Below, in pieces: positions 8,900 to 17,546 of a DNA stretch of 64,000 nt. The number at the start of each line of letters is the position of its first letter. The stretch's first letter is position 1. A model generated the notes under the pieces. The model saw only the letters and a list, made by a program, of their open reading frames with translations. It was not told the origin of the DNA and made no database searches. The stretch is from positions 62,001 through 126,000 of the forward strand of contig NZ_QXFI01000008.1 in the NCBI RefSeq assembly GCF_003584135.1, read 5' to 3'. Position numbers and translations under genes: made by a program. The stretch comes from Flagellimonas pelagia (lineage in GTDB: Bacteria > Bacteroidota > Bacteroidia > Flavobacteriales > Flavobacteriaceae).

Positions 8900-9912
8900 A
8901 CATCCTGGAAAACATATCCTTAAAACCGTACAATACCTTCGGTATAGATGCCAAGGCACGCTTTTTTGTTGATATCACAGGATTGGTACAGCTTCAAAAA
9001 GTATTGGAACTAAAGGCGTATCCCAAAAAATTCATTATCAGTGGTGGAAGCAACATGTTGCTCACCAAAGATATCGATGCCCTAGTGATGCATATCAAAC
9101 TGGAGGGTATCAGCATTGTGGATGAAAACGAGGACACAGTAGAAATCAAGGCTATGGCTGGGGAAAATTGGCACAAATTGGTACTTTGGTGCCTTGATAG
9201 AGGGTATGGTGGGATTGAAAATCTGTCACTTATCCCTGGAAATGTGGGCACGGCACCCATTCAGAACATTGGAGCGTATGGCGTGGAACTGAAGGATGTT
9301 TTTGTAAGTTGTACTGCCATGGAAATGGCAACCGGAGAGCTGGTGGCTTTTGATAAAGATGAGTGCCACTTCGGTTATCGGGAATCCATTTTTAAGAACG
9401 AGGCCAAAGGAAAATACATCATTACTTCGGTGAATCTAAGGCTTACCAAGCGAGACCACGAGCTTCACACAGGTTATGGCGCCATTGAAGGGGAACTCAA
9501 AAACATGGGGATTGTCTATCCTACCATCCGGGATATCTCGGATGCCGTAATCGCCATCCGCAGGAGCAAACTGCCCGACCCCAAAGAACTGGGCAATAGT
9601 GGCAGTTTTTTTAAAAACCCCGTCATTTCAAAAAAAGCTTTTGACAAGTTCATCAAAAAAAATCCAAAAGCCCCCCATTACGAAACGAATGACGATCAGT
9701 TCAAAATCCCTGCTGGTTGGCTCATAGAGCAATGTGGTTTTAAGGGAAAAAGGTTCGGAGATGCTGGCGTGCACGATAAACAGGCCTTGGTATTGGTCAA
9801 TTATGGCAATGCTACCGGACAGGAAATCCTTGCCCTATCAGAGCAAATACAAGAAGAAGTGCACAAGAGGTTCCGTATTAAAATCCAACCTGAGGTGAAC
9901 ATCATAAAATAA
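8896..9912 (+). CDS. murB: UDP-N-acetylmuramate dehydrogenase
   Basis: An FAD enzyme that reduces UDP-GlcNAc-enolpyruvate to UDP-MurNAc in peptidoglycan synthesis. The 338 residues match the E. coli-like type I enzyme. They show the FAD-binding GGSNMLLTKDID near residue 50, NLSLIPGNVGTAPIQNIGAYG, the catalytic-serine block GNSGSFFKNPVIS, and a C-terminal histidine- and glutamate-containing end (VHKRFRIKIQPEVNII). The start is GTG and overlaps the preceding aminotransferase stop by 4 bases, so the two are coupled. Confidence 0.96.
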   Translation: MNILENISLKPYNTFGIDAKARFFVDITGLVQLQKVLELKAYPKKFIISGGSNMLLTKDIDALVMHIKLEGISIVDENEDTVEIKAMAGENWHKLVLWCLDRGYGGIENLSLIPGNVGTAPIQNIGAYGVELKDVFVSCTAMEMATGELVAFDKDECHFGYRESIFKNEAKGKYIITSVNLRLTKRDHELHTGYGAIEGELKNMGIVYPTIRDISDAVIAIRRSKLPDPKELGNSGSFFKNPVISKKAFDKFIKKNPKAPHYETNDDQFKIPAGWLIEQCGFKGKRFGDAGVHDKQALVLVNYGNATGQEILALSEQIQEEVHKRFRIKIQPEVNIIK

Positions 9913-9941
9913 CCCCCGCACTTTGAACAGTAACGGGGGTT
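9911..9941. terminator. Hairpin after murB (possible terminator)
   Basis: An 8-bp perfect GC-rich stem (AACCCCCG with CGGGGGTT) starts within the murB stop codon. There is no T-run on the plus side; on the minus side the following bases are only moderately T-rich. It could end murB or an antisense transcript. Confidence 0.45.
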
Positions 9942-9954
9942 ATACCAAACCAAA

Positions 9955-10050
9955 CTAACCAAAATTATGTATGTCTTTAGGGCCATTAAAACCCTCTAAA
10001 TTCTTTTCAATCGCCTCGGCAGATAATGCTTTTTCTGCCTTAGCTTTGTT
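9955..10050 (-). pseudogene. Short coding-like remnant without a start codon
   Basis: On the minus strand a 32-codon open stretch ends in TAG at 9957-9955 and reads as plausible protein (KAEKALSAEAIEKNLEGFNG near its middle). It is entered directly after an in-frame TAG at 10053-10051 and has no ATG, GTG or TTG. The amino acid make-up looks like a real alpha-helical peptide rather than noise, so it may be the relic of a small gene. The rest of the 9913-10116 gap holds nothing I recognise. Confidence 0.25.
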
Positions 10051-10116
10051 CTATATACGATATAAACCCTATTTTAGATTTTTGTCCCACAAAAAATTTT
10101 ACCAAAAGCATCATAC

Positions 10117-10683
10117 ATGAGCACATTGATTGAGAGACATATTGTTTCACTCCTTGCAGAAAAGGACGATAAGGCCATTTCTTTGCTGTATGAAAACTAT
10201 GGGGACACGCTTTTTGGGGTGGCCTATAAGGTGGTAAAGGATGAAGACCTTGCCCAAGATGTGCTACAGGAAAGTTTTATCAAAATCTGGAAAAAAGCAG
10301 ATTCATACGATGCATCCAAAGCCAAACTTTTTACATGGTTGTTCCGTATTACCAGGAACACCGCCATCGATAAATTAAGAAGTTTAAATAATAAAGCGGA
10401 CAAGGAAGTCCAAATCGACGCTTCCAACGTATATAAAGTTGGAGTAAAGGGGATTGTGCCCGACCATATGGATATCCAAGATAATTTGGATAAAATAGAC
10501 CCAAAGTACAGAATAGTCTTAGAGGCCTTGTTTTTTGAGGGAATGACGCAGCAGGAGGCAAGTGAAGAATTGGATATTCCTCTCGGAACCATCAAATCGA
10601 GACTTAAAATTGGACTACGGGAACTTGGTAAAATTTATGGTACAACAATGTCCTTGCTCTTAATCTTAAACTTACTGTCATGA
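10117..10683 (+). CDS. ECF-type RNA polymerase sigma factor
   Basis: A 188-residue extracytoplasmic-function sigma factor. Region 2 is seen in YENYGDTLFGVAYKVV and DLAQDVLQESFIKIWKK, with KLFTWLFRITRNTAIDKLRS. Region 4 is EALFFEGMTQQEASEELDIPLGTIKSRLKIGLREL. It is followed with a 4-base ATGA overlap by its anti-sigma factor, the usual arrangement of SigK/RskA-type pairs, in which the anti-sigma protein holds the factor until an envelope signal. The regulon cannot be deduced from this window. Confidence 0.95.
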   Translation: MSTLIERHIVSLLAEKDDKAISLLYENYGDTLFGVAYKVVKDEDLAQDVLQESFIKIWKKADSYDASKAKLFTWLFRITRNTAIDKLRSLNNKADKEVQIDASNVYKVGVKGIVPDHMDIQDNLDKIDPKYRIVLEALFFEGMTQQEASEELDIPLGTIKSRLKIGLRELGKIYGTTMSLLLILNLLS

Positions 10684-11438
10684 AGGAAAAAGTAAAAATA
10701 TTTCTGGAATCCGACATATTGGAAAAATATCTTATTGGAGATGCTTCAAAAGAAGAATCCCAACAAGCCGAAAGGTACATTGCCTTGTATCCCGAAGTAA
10801 GGGAAACATATGATGAGCTCCAAAAAAACTTGGAGACCTTTGCCAAAATGTACGCCAAAAACACCCCTGAAGGCCTTAAGGAAATTATTATGGCCAGTGC
10901 CAAAAAGGAGCGAATGGTACACAAAAGATTTTACCGATACGCCATTGCGGCCAGTGTTGCCATCTTGGTCTTTGCCGGTTCGTCAGTTTTCTTTTGGAAC
11001 CAAAACAAAAACCTTCAAGAGGAAAATACCATGGTATCCAACAAGATCAAGTATTTGGAGGACAACATGAAGGACCAATTGGAAGATATGAGGAACCAGT
11101 TCATCGTACTGAACAACCCTGCCACCAAAAAATATGAGGTCAAGGGCAAACGTGAAGGAAAAGAACTTAAGGCCATTGCCTATATCAACCCAGTTAAAAA
11201 GCTTTCCTATATAAACGTTAGCAATGTTCCACAATTACCAGAGAACAAGTGTTTCCAAATGTGGGCAGAAGTGAACGGAGAGTTGGTCAACTTGGGCGTG
11301 ATAAAGCAATTTGATGACAAGGGCAAACTTTTGGCCCTACCCTATGCGGACAATGCCGTGGGCTACATCACCATTGAACCAGAAGGTGGCAATGCCGCTC
11401 CATCCGTGGACAACATCGTGGCGAACATTTCTTATTAG
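10680..11438 (+). CDS. RskA-type anti-sigma factor, membrane bound
   Basis: The partner of the sigma factor before it, 252 residues long. The cytoplasmic N-terminus (DILEKYLIGDASKEESQQAERYI at about residues 11-35) resembles the sigma-binding helices of this class. One membrane helix lies near residues 85-103 (YAIAASVAILVFAGSSVFF), a coiled stretch follows, and the periplasmic end carries the RskA C-terminal fold (ISNVPQLPENKCFQMWAEV-like block and a closing VGYITIEPEGG). The overlapping start implies coupled synthesis with the sigma factor. A strong terminator follows. Confidence 0.9.
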   Translation: MKEKVKIFLESDILEKYLIGDASKEESQQAERYIALYPEVRETYDELQKNLETFAKMYAKNTPEGLKEIIMASAKKERMVHKRFYRYAIAASVAILVFAGSSVFFWNQNKNLQEENTMVSNKIKYLEDNMKDQLEDMRNQFIVLNNPATKKYEVKGKREGKELKAIAYINPVKKLSYINVSNVPQLPENKCFQMWAEVNGELVNLGVIKQFDDKGKLLALPYADNAVGYITIEPEGGNAAPSVDNIVANISY

Positions 11439-11463
11439 CCACAAACCTAAAGTATCCTTAAAC

Positions 11464-11490
11464 ACCCTCTTGCTTTAAGAGGGTATTTTG
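11464..11490 (+). terminator. Terminator of the sigma/anti-sigma operon
   Basis: Perfect 8-bp stem ACCCTCTT with AAGAGGGT around a 5-base loop, then ATTTTG. Its descending arm overlaps the spacer of the next promoter. Confidence 0.8.
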
Positions 11491-11498
11491 TACCTTTG
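11470..11498 (+). promoter_or_regulatory. Promoter embedded in a terminator hairpin
   Basis: TTG at 11470-11472 lies in the terminator stem and loop; 18 bases later TACCTTTG (11491-11498) matches the Bacteroidetes -7 box exactly. It would drive the small membrane protein at 11514, starting some 10 bases upstream of its ATG. Confidence 0.65.
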
Positions 11499-11513
11499 TG
11501 CAAAAGTTGGATT

Positions 11514-11723
11514 ATGAAGTTAGCACTATTGACCATTGGTCTATTAGCACTTGCATTCGCTGGTATCGCCATAAAGATATGGGGCAAAAAAGACGGAAAG
11601 TTTGCCGGAACCTGTGCAAGCCAAAGTCCTTATTTGAACAAGAATGGCGAAGCCTGTGGGTTCTGTGGCAAGTTGCCCCACGAACAGGAATGTAAAAAAG
11701 ACTCGGTTCCCGAGTTGAATTAA
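11514..11723 (+). CDS. Small membrane-anchored Cys-containing protein
   Basis: A 69-residue protein with one N-terminal membrane helix (MKLALLTIGLLALAFAGIAI) and an outer part with four cysteines spaced as C-x16-C-x2-C-x7-C (within FAGTCASQSP, EACGFCGK and EQEC). The spacing suggests a disulphide-stabilised or metal-binding patch. I do not recognise a named family. The ATG at 11514 is used because the longer in-frame TTG at 11496 lies in the promoter. It may be read through into the sigma gene 31 bases downstream. Confidence 0.75.
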   Translation: MKLALLTIGLLALAFAGIAIKIWGKKDGKFAGTCASQSPYLNKNGEACGFCGKLPHEQECKKDSVPELN

Positions 11724-11754
11724 CCCGTATAGCACATCAAGGACACCCCTATTT

Positions 11755-12315
11755 TTGGAGAAAACCGATAATTCCATAAAAGAGACCATACGCAGGGCAA
11801 AGGAAGGAAACCAAATTGCCTTCAGTACGCTCTTGGACACTTTTTGGAACGATGTTTACGGCTTTCAGTTGCTGCGCACCAAAAATGAAAATGACGCCGA
11901 GGATATCACCATCAGAACATTTTCCCGCGCCTTTGATAGAATAGATACCTATGATGAAGCCTATGAGTTCAAGACATGGCTCATCACCATTTCCAAAAAT
12001 CTACACGTAGACCTGATCCGAAAGCGGAAAAGAAGCTTTCTGGATGATGTAGACCCCCGTGGCGACGAAGTCAAAAAAGTACTTGATGAATCCCCTTCGG
12101 TAGAAGATCGACTGATCATTGAGCAAAATTTGGCCAACCTGTTGCAGGATATCAAAAAGTTGAAGCCCCATTACCAAAAAGTCATCAACCTACGTTATTT
12201 CAATGAAATGAGCTACGCAGATATAGCGAAAGAGCTCAATGAGCCTGTGAACAACATCAAGGTAAAATTGCTCCGGGCCAAAAAATTGTTGGCAGAAATC
12301 ATCAAAAAAAAGTGA
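11755..12315 (+). CDS. Second ECF-type sigma factor, TTG start
   Basis: A 186-residue sigma-70 family protein. Region 2 is visible in AFSTLLDTFWNDVYGFQL and DAEDITIRTFSRAFDRI, with EFKTWLITISKNLHVDLIRKRK; region 4 is NLRYFNEMSYADIAKELNE then VNNIKVKLLRAKKLL. No ATG lies upstream of region 2 in this frame, so the start is most likely the TTG at 11755, a rare codon here. No anti-sigma gene follows; lipA is next. The cognate signal is unknown. Confidence 0.9.
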   Translation: MEKTDNSIKETIRRAKEGNQIAFSTLLDTFWNDVYGFQLLRTKNENDAEDITIRTFSRAFDRIDTYDEAYEFKTWLITISKNLHVDLIRKRKRSFLDDVDPRGDEVKKVLDESPSVEDRLIIEQNLANLLQDIKKLKPHYQKVINLRYFNEMSYADIAKELNEPVNNIKVKLLRAKKLLAEIIKKK

Positions 12316-12324
12316 CCCATTTCC

Positions 12325-12359
12325 TTGGGTAAACTTTCCTTACCAGTTTCGTATCTTTG
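12325..12359 (+). promoter_or_regulatory. Probable promoter of lipA
   Basis: TATCTTTG at 12352-12359 is an exact -7 box. A TTG at 12325-12327 is 24 bases upstream, a little long for the usual spacing. The ATG of lipA follows 18 bases later. Confidence 0.6.
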
Positions 12360-12377
12360 TAAATCAAATTCCGTTGT

Positions 12378-13253
12378 ATGAGCACAAACGTGGCAGAAAG
12401 CGTTATACCACCCAAAGGAAAGCCAAAATGGTTACGGGTAAAACTCCCCACCGGCAAGAAATATACCCAGTTACGGGGGCTTGTGGACAAATATGACCTG
12501 CACACCATTTGTACTTCTGGAAGCTGCCCGAACATGGGTGAATGCTGGGGCGAAGGTACCGCCACTTTCATGATCCTGGGCAACATCTGTACCCGTTCTT
12601 GCGGGTTCTGTGGTGTGAAGACCGGAAGACCAGAAAGTGTGGATTGGGCCGAGCCTGAAAAAGTGGCTCGTTCCATCAAGATCATGAACATCAAACATGC
12701 CGTGCTCACTTCGGTGGATCGGGATGATCTAAAGGACATGGGGTCCATCATTTGGGCAGAAACCGTAAAAGCTGTCCGAAGAATGAACCCGGAAACCACC
12801 ATGGAAACCCTTATTCCCGATTTTCAAGGGATTTCAACCCACTTGGACAGGATTTTGGCCGTGGCCCCAGAAGTCATTTCCCATAATATGGAAACCGTTA
12901 AAAGGTTGACAAGAGAAGTTCGTATCCAAGCCAAGTATGAGCGTAGCCTCGAAGTTTTGGACTATCTGAAGAAAAATGGTGCCAACCGGACCAAATCGGG
13001 TATTATGCTCGGTTTGGGAGAAGAAGAACACGAGGTCATCGCCACGATGGAAGATTTGAGAAATGCAGATGTTGATGTGGTCACCATCGGTCAATACCTG
13101 CAACCTTCCAAAAAACACCTTCCTGTAAAGCAGTTCATTCTGCCCGAACAATTCAAAAAATATGAGGAAATTGGTCTTGAAATGGGCTTTAGGCATGTTG
13201 AAAGTGGCGCTTTGGTGCGTTCCTCTTACAAAGCCCACAAACACATCCAATAG
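12378..13253 (+). CDS. lipA: Lipoyl synthase
   Basis: A radical SAM enzyme that inserts two sulphurs into protein-bound octanoate to make the lipoyl cofactor of 2-oxoacid dehydrogenases and the glycine cleavage system. At 291 residues it has family length. The sacrificial cluster cysteines are C45, C50 and C56 ([12 protein letters not shown]), and the radical SAM cluster cysteines are C71, C75 and C78 (CTRSCGFC). The C-terminal serine ligand lies in [15 protein letters not shown]. It is 17 bases upstream of the GAPDH gene, so probably co-transcribed. Confidence 0.98.
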   Translation: MSTNVAESVIPPKGKPKWLRVKLPTGKKYTQLRGLVDKYDLHTICTSGSCPNMGECWGEGTATFMILGNICTRSCGFCGVKTGRPESVDWAEPEKVARSIKIMNIKHAVLTSVDRDDLKDMGSIIWAETVKAVRRMNPETTMETLIPDFQGISTHLDRILAVAPEVISHNMETVKRLTREVRIQAKYERSLEVLDYLKKNGANRTKSGIMLGLGEEEHEVIATMEDLRNADVDVVTIGQYLQPSKKHLPVKQFILPEQFKKYEEIGLEMGFRHVESGALVRSSYKAHKHIQ

Positions 13254-13270
13254 TTTCTCACCAACCCGTA

Positions 13271-14281
13271 ATGAAAGACATCAGAATAGGTATAAACGGC
13301 TTTGGACGTATAGGAAGGACTCTTTTTAGGTTGCTTCAAAAATACCCGAGCATCCAAGTGGTGGCCATAAATGATTTGGCGGATGCCACAACTTTGGCCC
13401 ACCTGTTAAAATATGACAGCATTCATGGTACTTTGGATGCCGATATCCAATCAGGTGGAAACAAGATTGTAGTAAATGGTAAAGCCATTGAAATACTCAA
13501 CCACAATCATCCCAAAGATATTGACTGGGCATCCCATAAGGTAGATGTAGTGGTAGAGGCCACGGGAAAATTTAAAAAAGAGGAACAACTCCGGTACCAT
13601 CTGCAAAATGGTGCAAAAAAAGTCATCCTTTCGGTGCCGCCAGAGGATGACTCCATTAAAATGGTGGTACTTGGGGTGAACCAAGACCTTATTAATGGCA
13701 AGGACGACATTATTTCCAATGCTTCATGTACCACCAACAATGCCGCGCCTATGATCAAGGTCATCAATGAACTTTGCGGCATAGAACAGGCCTATATTAC
13801 CACGATACACTCTTTTACATCGGACCAAAACCTGCATGATGCCCCTCATAGGGACCTCCGTAGGTCCAGGGCGGCCACACAATCCATCATCCCGACCACT
13901 ACCGGGGCGGCCAAGGCATTAACACGGATCTTTCCTGAGTTATCAGAAGTAATCGGTGGATGTGGCATCCGCGTACCGGTTCCCAATGGGTCCCTGACGG
14001 ATATTACCTTCAATGTAGAACGGGAAACTTCCATTGAAGAAATAAATGCTACCTTTAAGTACTATGCTGAAAATGAACTAAAAGGCATACTTCAGTACAC
14101 AGAAGATCCAATTGTTTCCATCGACATAAACAATAGTTGTTATTCTTGTACGTTTGATTCTTTGATGACCTCCGTAATTGGAAAAATGGTGAAAATTATT
14201 GGATGGTACGACAATGAAACTGGCTATTGCTCCAGAATTATTGATTTAATAGCTTTGCTTATAAAGAAAAATTACGTTTGA
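13271..14281 (+). CDS. gap: Glyceraldehyde-3-phosphate dehydrogenase (variant active site)
   Basis: A phosphorylating GAPDH of 336 residues. The Rossmann start is IGINGFGRIGR; the catalytic cysteine is C153 in SNASCTTNN and the base is H180 in TTIHSFTSDQ. The block HDAPHRDLRRSRAATQS resembles the GapB-like branch more than E. coli GapA. The usual second cysteine of SCTTNC is Asn157 here. VAINDLAD near residue 32 keeps the acidic residue associated with NAD use. Flavobacteria often carry two GAPDHs, so this may be the one biased to gluconeogenesis; that is inference. Its stop overlaps the TTG start of the kinase behind it. Confidence 0.93.
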   Translation: MKDIRIGINGFGRIGRTLFRLLQKYPSIQVVAINDLADATTLAHLLKYDSIHGTLDADIQSGGNKIVVNGKAIEILNHNHPKDIDWASHKVDVVVEATGKFKKEEQLRYHLQNGAKKVILSVPPEDDSIKMVVLGVNQDLINGKDDIISNASCTTNNAAPMIKVINELCGIEQAYITTIHSFTSDQNLHDAPHRDLRRSRAATQSIIPTTTGAAKALTRIFPELSEVIGGCGIRVPVPNGSLTDITFNVERETSIEEINATFKYYAENELKGILQYTEDPIVSIDINNSCYSCTFDSLMTSVIGKMVKIIGWYDNETGYCSRIIDLIALLIKKNYV

Positions 14282-16500
14282 TCTTGCACTTGATACACAA
14301 AAGGATAGGCGTAAAAACGCTGCTTCTACTGTGCATTTTTCTATGCACCCAGCTTTCTTTTGCCCAAAACGATGCAAGCTCGACCGCCAAGGTACAGGCC
14401 ATTTTCGACCAATTTATGAAGTACCGGCATGAGAACAAGGTGGACAAGGCCATGGAAACACTCGATGAGGCCGCTAATATTGCGGAGAGCAACGAGGACA
14501 CCAAGTTGTTGTTGGACACCTATCACCAATATGCCCGTATCTTTTTGGAAGAAGGAGATCATGAAACTGCTCTTCGTTATTGGGACAGGGCGAGTATTTA
14601 TCTGAGGGACATGTCCTATTCCTATGGCCAGGCCTTTCAATTGTATCTGGAAGCAGCCCTGAGGTATGATGAGGGGAACAATTTCCAAGCCCTGAAACTA
14701 TTGGAAGAATCCCGAAAGCTCAGCAACAATAGGAATCTCAGCAACAATATCCTCTTACTGGAGGCATACATTTTCACCAATATAGAAAAGTATGATGATG
14801 CCATAAAGAACCTGCATGCACTCATTGTAAATTCAGACGACAAGGAAAGGGCCTATTTGGCCGCCAAGGCGAATCTGCAATTGGCTAAAATAAGCGTAAA
14901 ATTGAACGATTACGAAGAAGGCATTATCCACTCCAAAGCAGCATTGGAACTTTCTGAAAAACACGGTTTTGCCAAAGAGGTAAAAAATGCCAATGAAGAA
15001 TTGTCGGATATCTATGAAAAAACCGGGGATTACAAGGAAGCCCTAATTTTCAATAAAGGACTTGCCAAAATCAAAGATTCCATTTTCAATATTGAAAAGG
15101 CTAAGTTGGAAGCAAATACTGCAGATGACACCCGTTTTGAGCACATGTCCAACGAATTGAACAAACAACAGGCCAAAATTGAAGAATTGAGCGAATCGAA
15201 AAACCGCTCGGAAATCACAGCGATATTGACTTCAGCTTTTTTGACCATTATTTCCTTACTGGCTGTTTCACTTTTCAGGAACAACCAGATCAAGCTCAAG
15301 ACCAACGACCTGTTGTATACCAAGAACAAGGAATTGGAGTTGGCCAGGGATGCCGCAGTATCGGCCATGGAAGCCAAGACCAACTTCTTGTCCACAGTAA
15401 CCCATGAGCTTAGAACGCCACTGTATGCCGTAACGGGGCTCACCCACTTGCTTTTGGAGGAAAATCCATCTGAACACCAAAAAGAACATCTGAAATCGCT
15501 GAAATTTTCCGGGGAATATCTTCTGAACTTTATCAACGACATATTACAGATCAATAAAATCGATGCTGAGAAGCTGGAGCCCTTGAGTATTGAGTTCAAA
15601 TTGCATAAGGTTCTGAACGATGTTGTGGATTCCCTACAACAGAACGCCAACGAAAACAAGACCAAACTTATCCTCGATTACGACCCGAATATTCCGCAAC
15701 AGCTGCTTGGAGATCCTATAAAGCTTTCCCAAATTTTTATGAACCTTGTAGGCAATGCCCTGAAGTTCACCAAAAATGGAAAGGTTGAGGTCATCGCCAA
15801 ATTGCTGAAAAAGGAGGAAGATGAGGTAAAACTGTATTTTGAGGTTAGGGACAACGGTATCGGCATCTCCGAGGACCAGCAAAAGCATATTTTTGACAGT
15901 TTCGAGCAAGGGTCTATCCAAATCAATCGGGAATATGGCGGTACTGGTCTTGGTCTGACCATTGTGAAAAGCCTTTTGGGACTGTTTGGAAGCACTATTC
16001 AATTGGAAAGTGATCTTGGTCATGGCAGTTCCTTCTATTTTGAAATGGACCTCAAATGCGACACCAAGGCTTTGGATGAAGTAGCATGCCAATTGGACCC
16101 CGAAACGTTCCAGTTTAAGGGATTGCATCTTTTGGTCGTGGAAGATAACAAAATCAATCAGGTGATCACCAAGAAAATGCTCACCAAAAAAGAAATTACC
16201 TGCGATATCGCCAACAATGGCAATGAGGCCATCGATTTGGCCAAATCCAATACCTACGATGCCATTTTAATGGATATCCACATGCCAGGAATCAGTGGTG
16301 AAGAGGCCACCAGACAAATTCGCAAGTTCGATGAAGACATCCCGATCATTGCACTTACCGCAATTTCATTGGACGATAGTTTGGACAGTTTCTATGCCGC
16401 TGGTTGTAATGACGTGGTTACCAAACCTTTTAAACCAGAGGTCTTTTACCAAAAAATAGGGGAAAATATTTTCAAGAGCAAAATACAAGGCTCCGTTTAG
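14278..16500 (+). CDS. TPR hybrid histidine kinase with receiver domain
   Basis: A 740-residue membrane sensor. It has a signal-like hydrophobic N-terminus (residues about 12-30), TPR-type helical repeats to about residue 290, a membrane helix near 315-335, and a coiled segment. The dimerisation domain has the phospho-acceptor H376 (STVTHELRTPL), the ATPase domain has NLVGNALKFT and GGTGLGLTIVKSL, and a C-terminal receiver has D666 in LMDIHMPG. No output domain follows, so the signal is probably relayed to another protein. The start must be TTG (14278, overlapping the gap stop, or 14284/14290), since the first ATG is beyond the signal sequence. Confidence 0.9.
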   Translation: MILHLIHKRIGVKTLLLLCIFLCTQLSFAQNDASSTAKVQAIFDQFMKYRHENKVDKAMETLDEAANIAESNEDTKLLLDTYHQYARIFLEEGDHETALRYWDRASIYLRDMSYSYGQAFQLYLEAALRYDEGNNFQALKLLEESRKLSNNRNLSNNILLLEAYIFTNIEKYDDAIKNLHALIVNSDDKERAYLAAKANLQLAKISVKLNDYEEGIIHSKAALELSEKHGFAKEVKNANEELSDIYEKTGDYKEALIFNKGLAKIKDSIFNIEKAKLEANTADDTRFEHMSNELNKQQAKIEELSESKNRSEITAILTSAFLTIISLLAVSLFRNNQIKLKTNDLLYTKNKELELARDAAVSAMEAKTNFLSTVTHELRTPLYAVTGLTHLLLEENPSEHQKEHLKSLKFSGEYLLNFINDILQINKIDAEKLEPLSIEFKLHKVLNDVVDSLQQNANENKTKLILDYDPNIPQQLLGDPIKLSQIFMNLVGNALKFTKNGKVEVIAKLLKKEEDEVKLYFEVRDNGIGISEDQQKHIFDSFEQGSIQINREYGGTGLGLTIVKSLLGLFGSTIQLESDLGHGSSFYFEMDLKCDTKALDEVACQLDPETFQFKGLHLLVVEDNKINQVITKKMLTKKEITCDIANNGNEAIDLAKSNTYDAILMDIHMPGISGEEATRQIRKFDEDIPIIALTAISLDDSLDSFYAAGCNDVVTKPFKPEVFYQKIGENIFKSKIQGSV

Positions 16501-17498
16501 TGCAGTAGTCCCTTGATTGATTTTTCCAATTCGGTATGGTCTTCAGGAGTAAAATAATGGGATACTTCCAAATAAAACAGGTGTTGCACTTTTCCTTCCA
16601 AACGAACAAAATCCTTTTCGGTCGTCAGTACCAAATCATGTCCGGAGAATTTTTGGATATCTTTTTCGGTAAAATCATGATGGTCCCCAAATTCATAATG
16701 TAGCACTTTAATGCCCATGGTGGTCAAATGGCGCAACAAAGGTTCCGGCGAGGCAATTCCGGTCACCAATGCCACATCTTTATCTTGCAAGGCTTGAAGC
16801 AGCATATGGTTGCCTTTTCCGTCTGTGACCTCATCGGCATACCTTAAACTGGCAAACAATACCTTTTGATGGGATTTTGGTTTTAGCTTGGCCATCACAG
16901 CTTTTCGATCTGATAGTGTCAGTCCAACCGGACATTTGGTCACGATAATCACATCAGCCCGATGGGCCTCCTTTTTGGCATCTCGCAGATTGCCAGTGGG
17001 CAGATACCAATCCCCCGCATATAAGTGATCATAGGCTGTCAGTAACAGTGAAAATGTTGGTTTTACCCGTCTATGCTGAAAAGCATCGTCCAGAACAATT
17101 ACTTCAGGCTTCACGTATTGCTCCAACTGCTCCATACCATTCCGTCTATCGGCATCTACCGCAACCGAAACACTTGGAAATTTACGGTGCAATTGGTACG
17201 GTTCATCCCCTAGGTCCAAGACATTACTTTGGGACATGGCCAAAACAAACCCCTTCGACTTTCTCTTATAACCGCGACTCAAAACCGCTACCCTATGATG
17301 CTCCAGCATACGCAACAAATATTCCGTCATAGGGGTCTTACCTGTTCCTCCAACACTAAGGTTTCCCACGCATATCGTCGGAGTTTCATATGAAACAGAA
17401 GTCAATAAACCCTTGTCGTACATCAAATTACGCAGGTAAACAACCATTCCATAGATCAAAGAAAAGGGAAACGCTATTTTGCGAAGGATTTGCAACAT
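16497..17498 (-). CDS. lpxK: Tetraacyldisaccharide 4'-kinase
   Basis: The inner-membrane kinase that adds the 4'-phosphate to the lipid A precursor. The 333 residues have an N-terminal hydrophobic anchor, the P-loop VGNLSVGGTGKTP (G50-T55) and the conserved VLDDAFQHRRV; DLVLTTEKDFVRLE sits near the C-terminus. It converges with the histidine kinase gene (4-base overlap) and diverges from the Nif3-like gene, 48 bases away. Its presence confirms lipid A and thus a Gram-negative outer membrane. Confidence 0.96.
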   Translation of the reverse strand: MLQILRKIAFPFSLIYGMVVYLRNLMYDKGLLTSVSYETPTICVGNLSVGGTGKTPMTEYLLRMLEHHRVAVLSRGYKRKSKGFVLAMSQSNVLDLGDEPYQLHRKFPSVSVAVDADRRNGMEQLEQYVKPEVIVLDDAFQHRRVKPTFSLLLTAYDHLYAGDWYLPTGNLRDAKKEAHRADVIIVTKCPVGLTLSDRKAVMAKLKPKSHQKVLFASLRYADEVTDGKGNHMLLQALQDKDVALVTGIASPEPLLRHLTTMGIKVLHYEFGDHHDFTEKDIQKFSGHDLVLTTEKDFVRLEGKVQHLFYLEVSHYFTPEDHTELEKSIKGLLH

Positions 17499-17546
17499 GG
17501 GACGAAAATATAATATTTTATCTTTAGCCCACTTAACAATTTAAGA

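Noticed and set aside
9971-10120. 49-codon plus-strand ORF ending at the ECF sigma start
   Set aside because: Composition looks like the antisense of the minus-strand remnant; no promoter or family resemblance.
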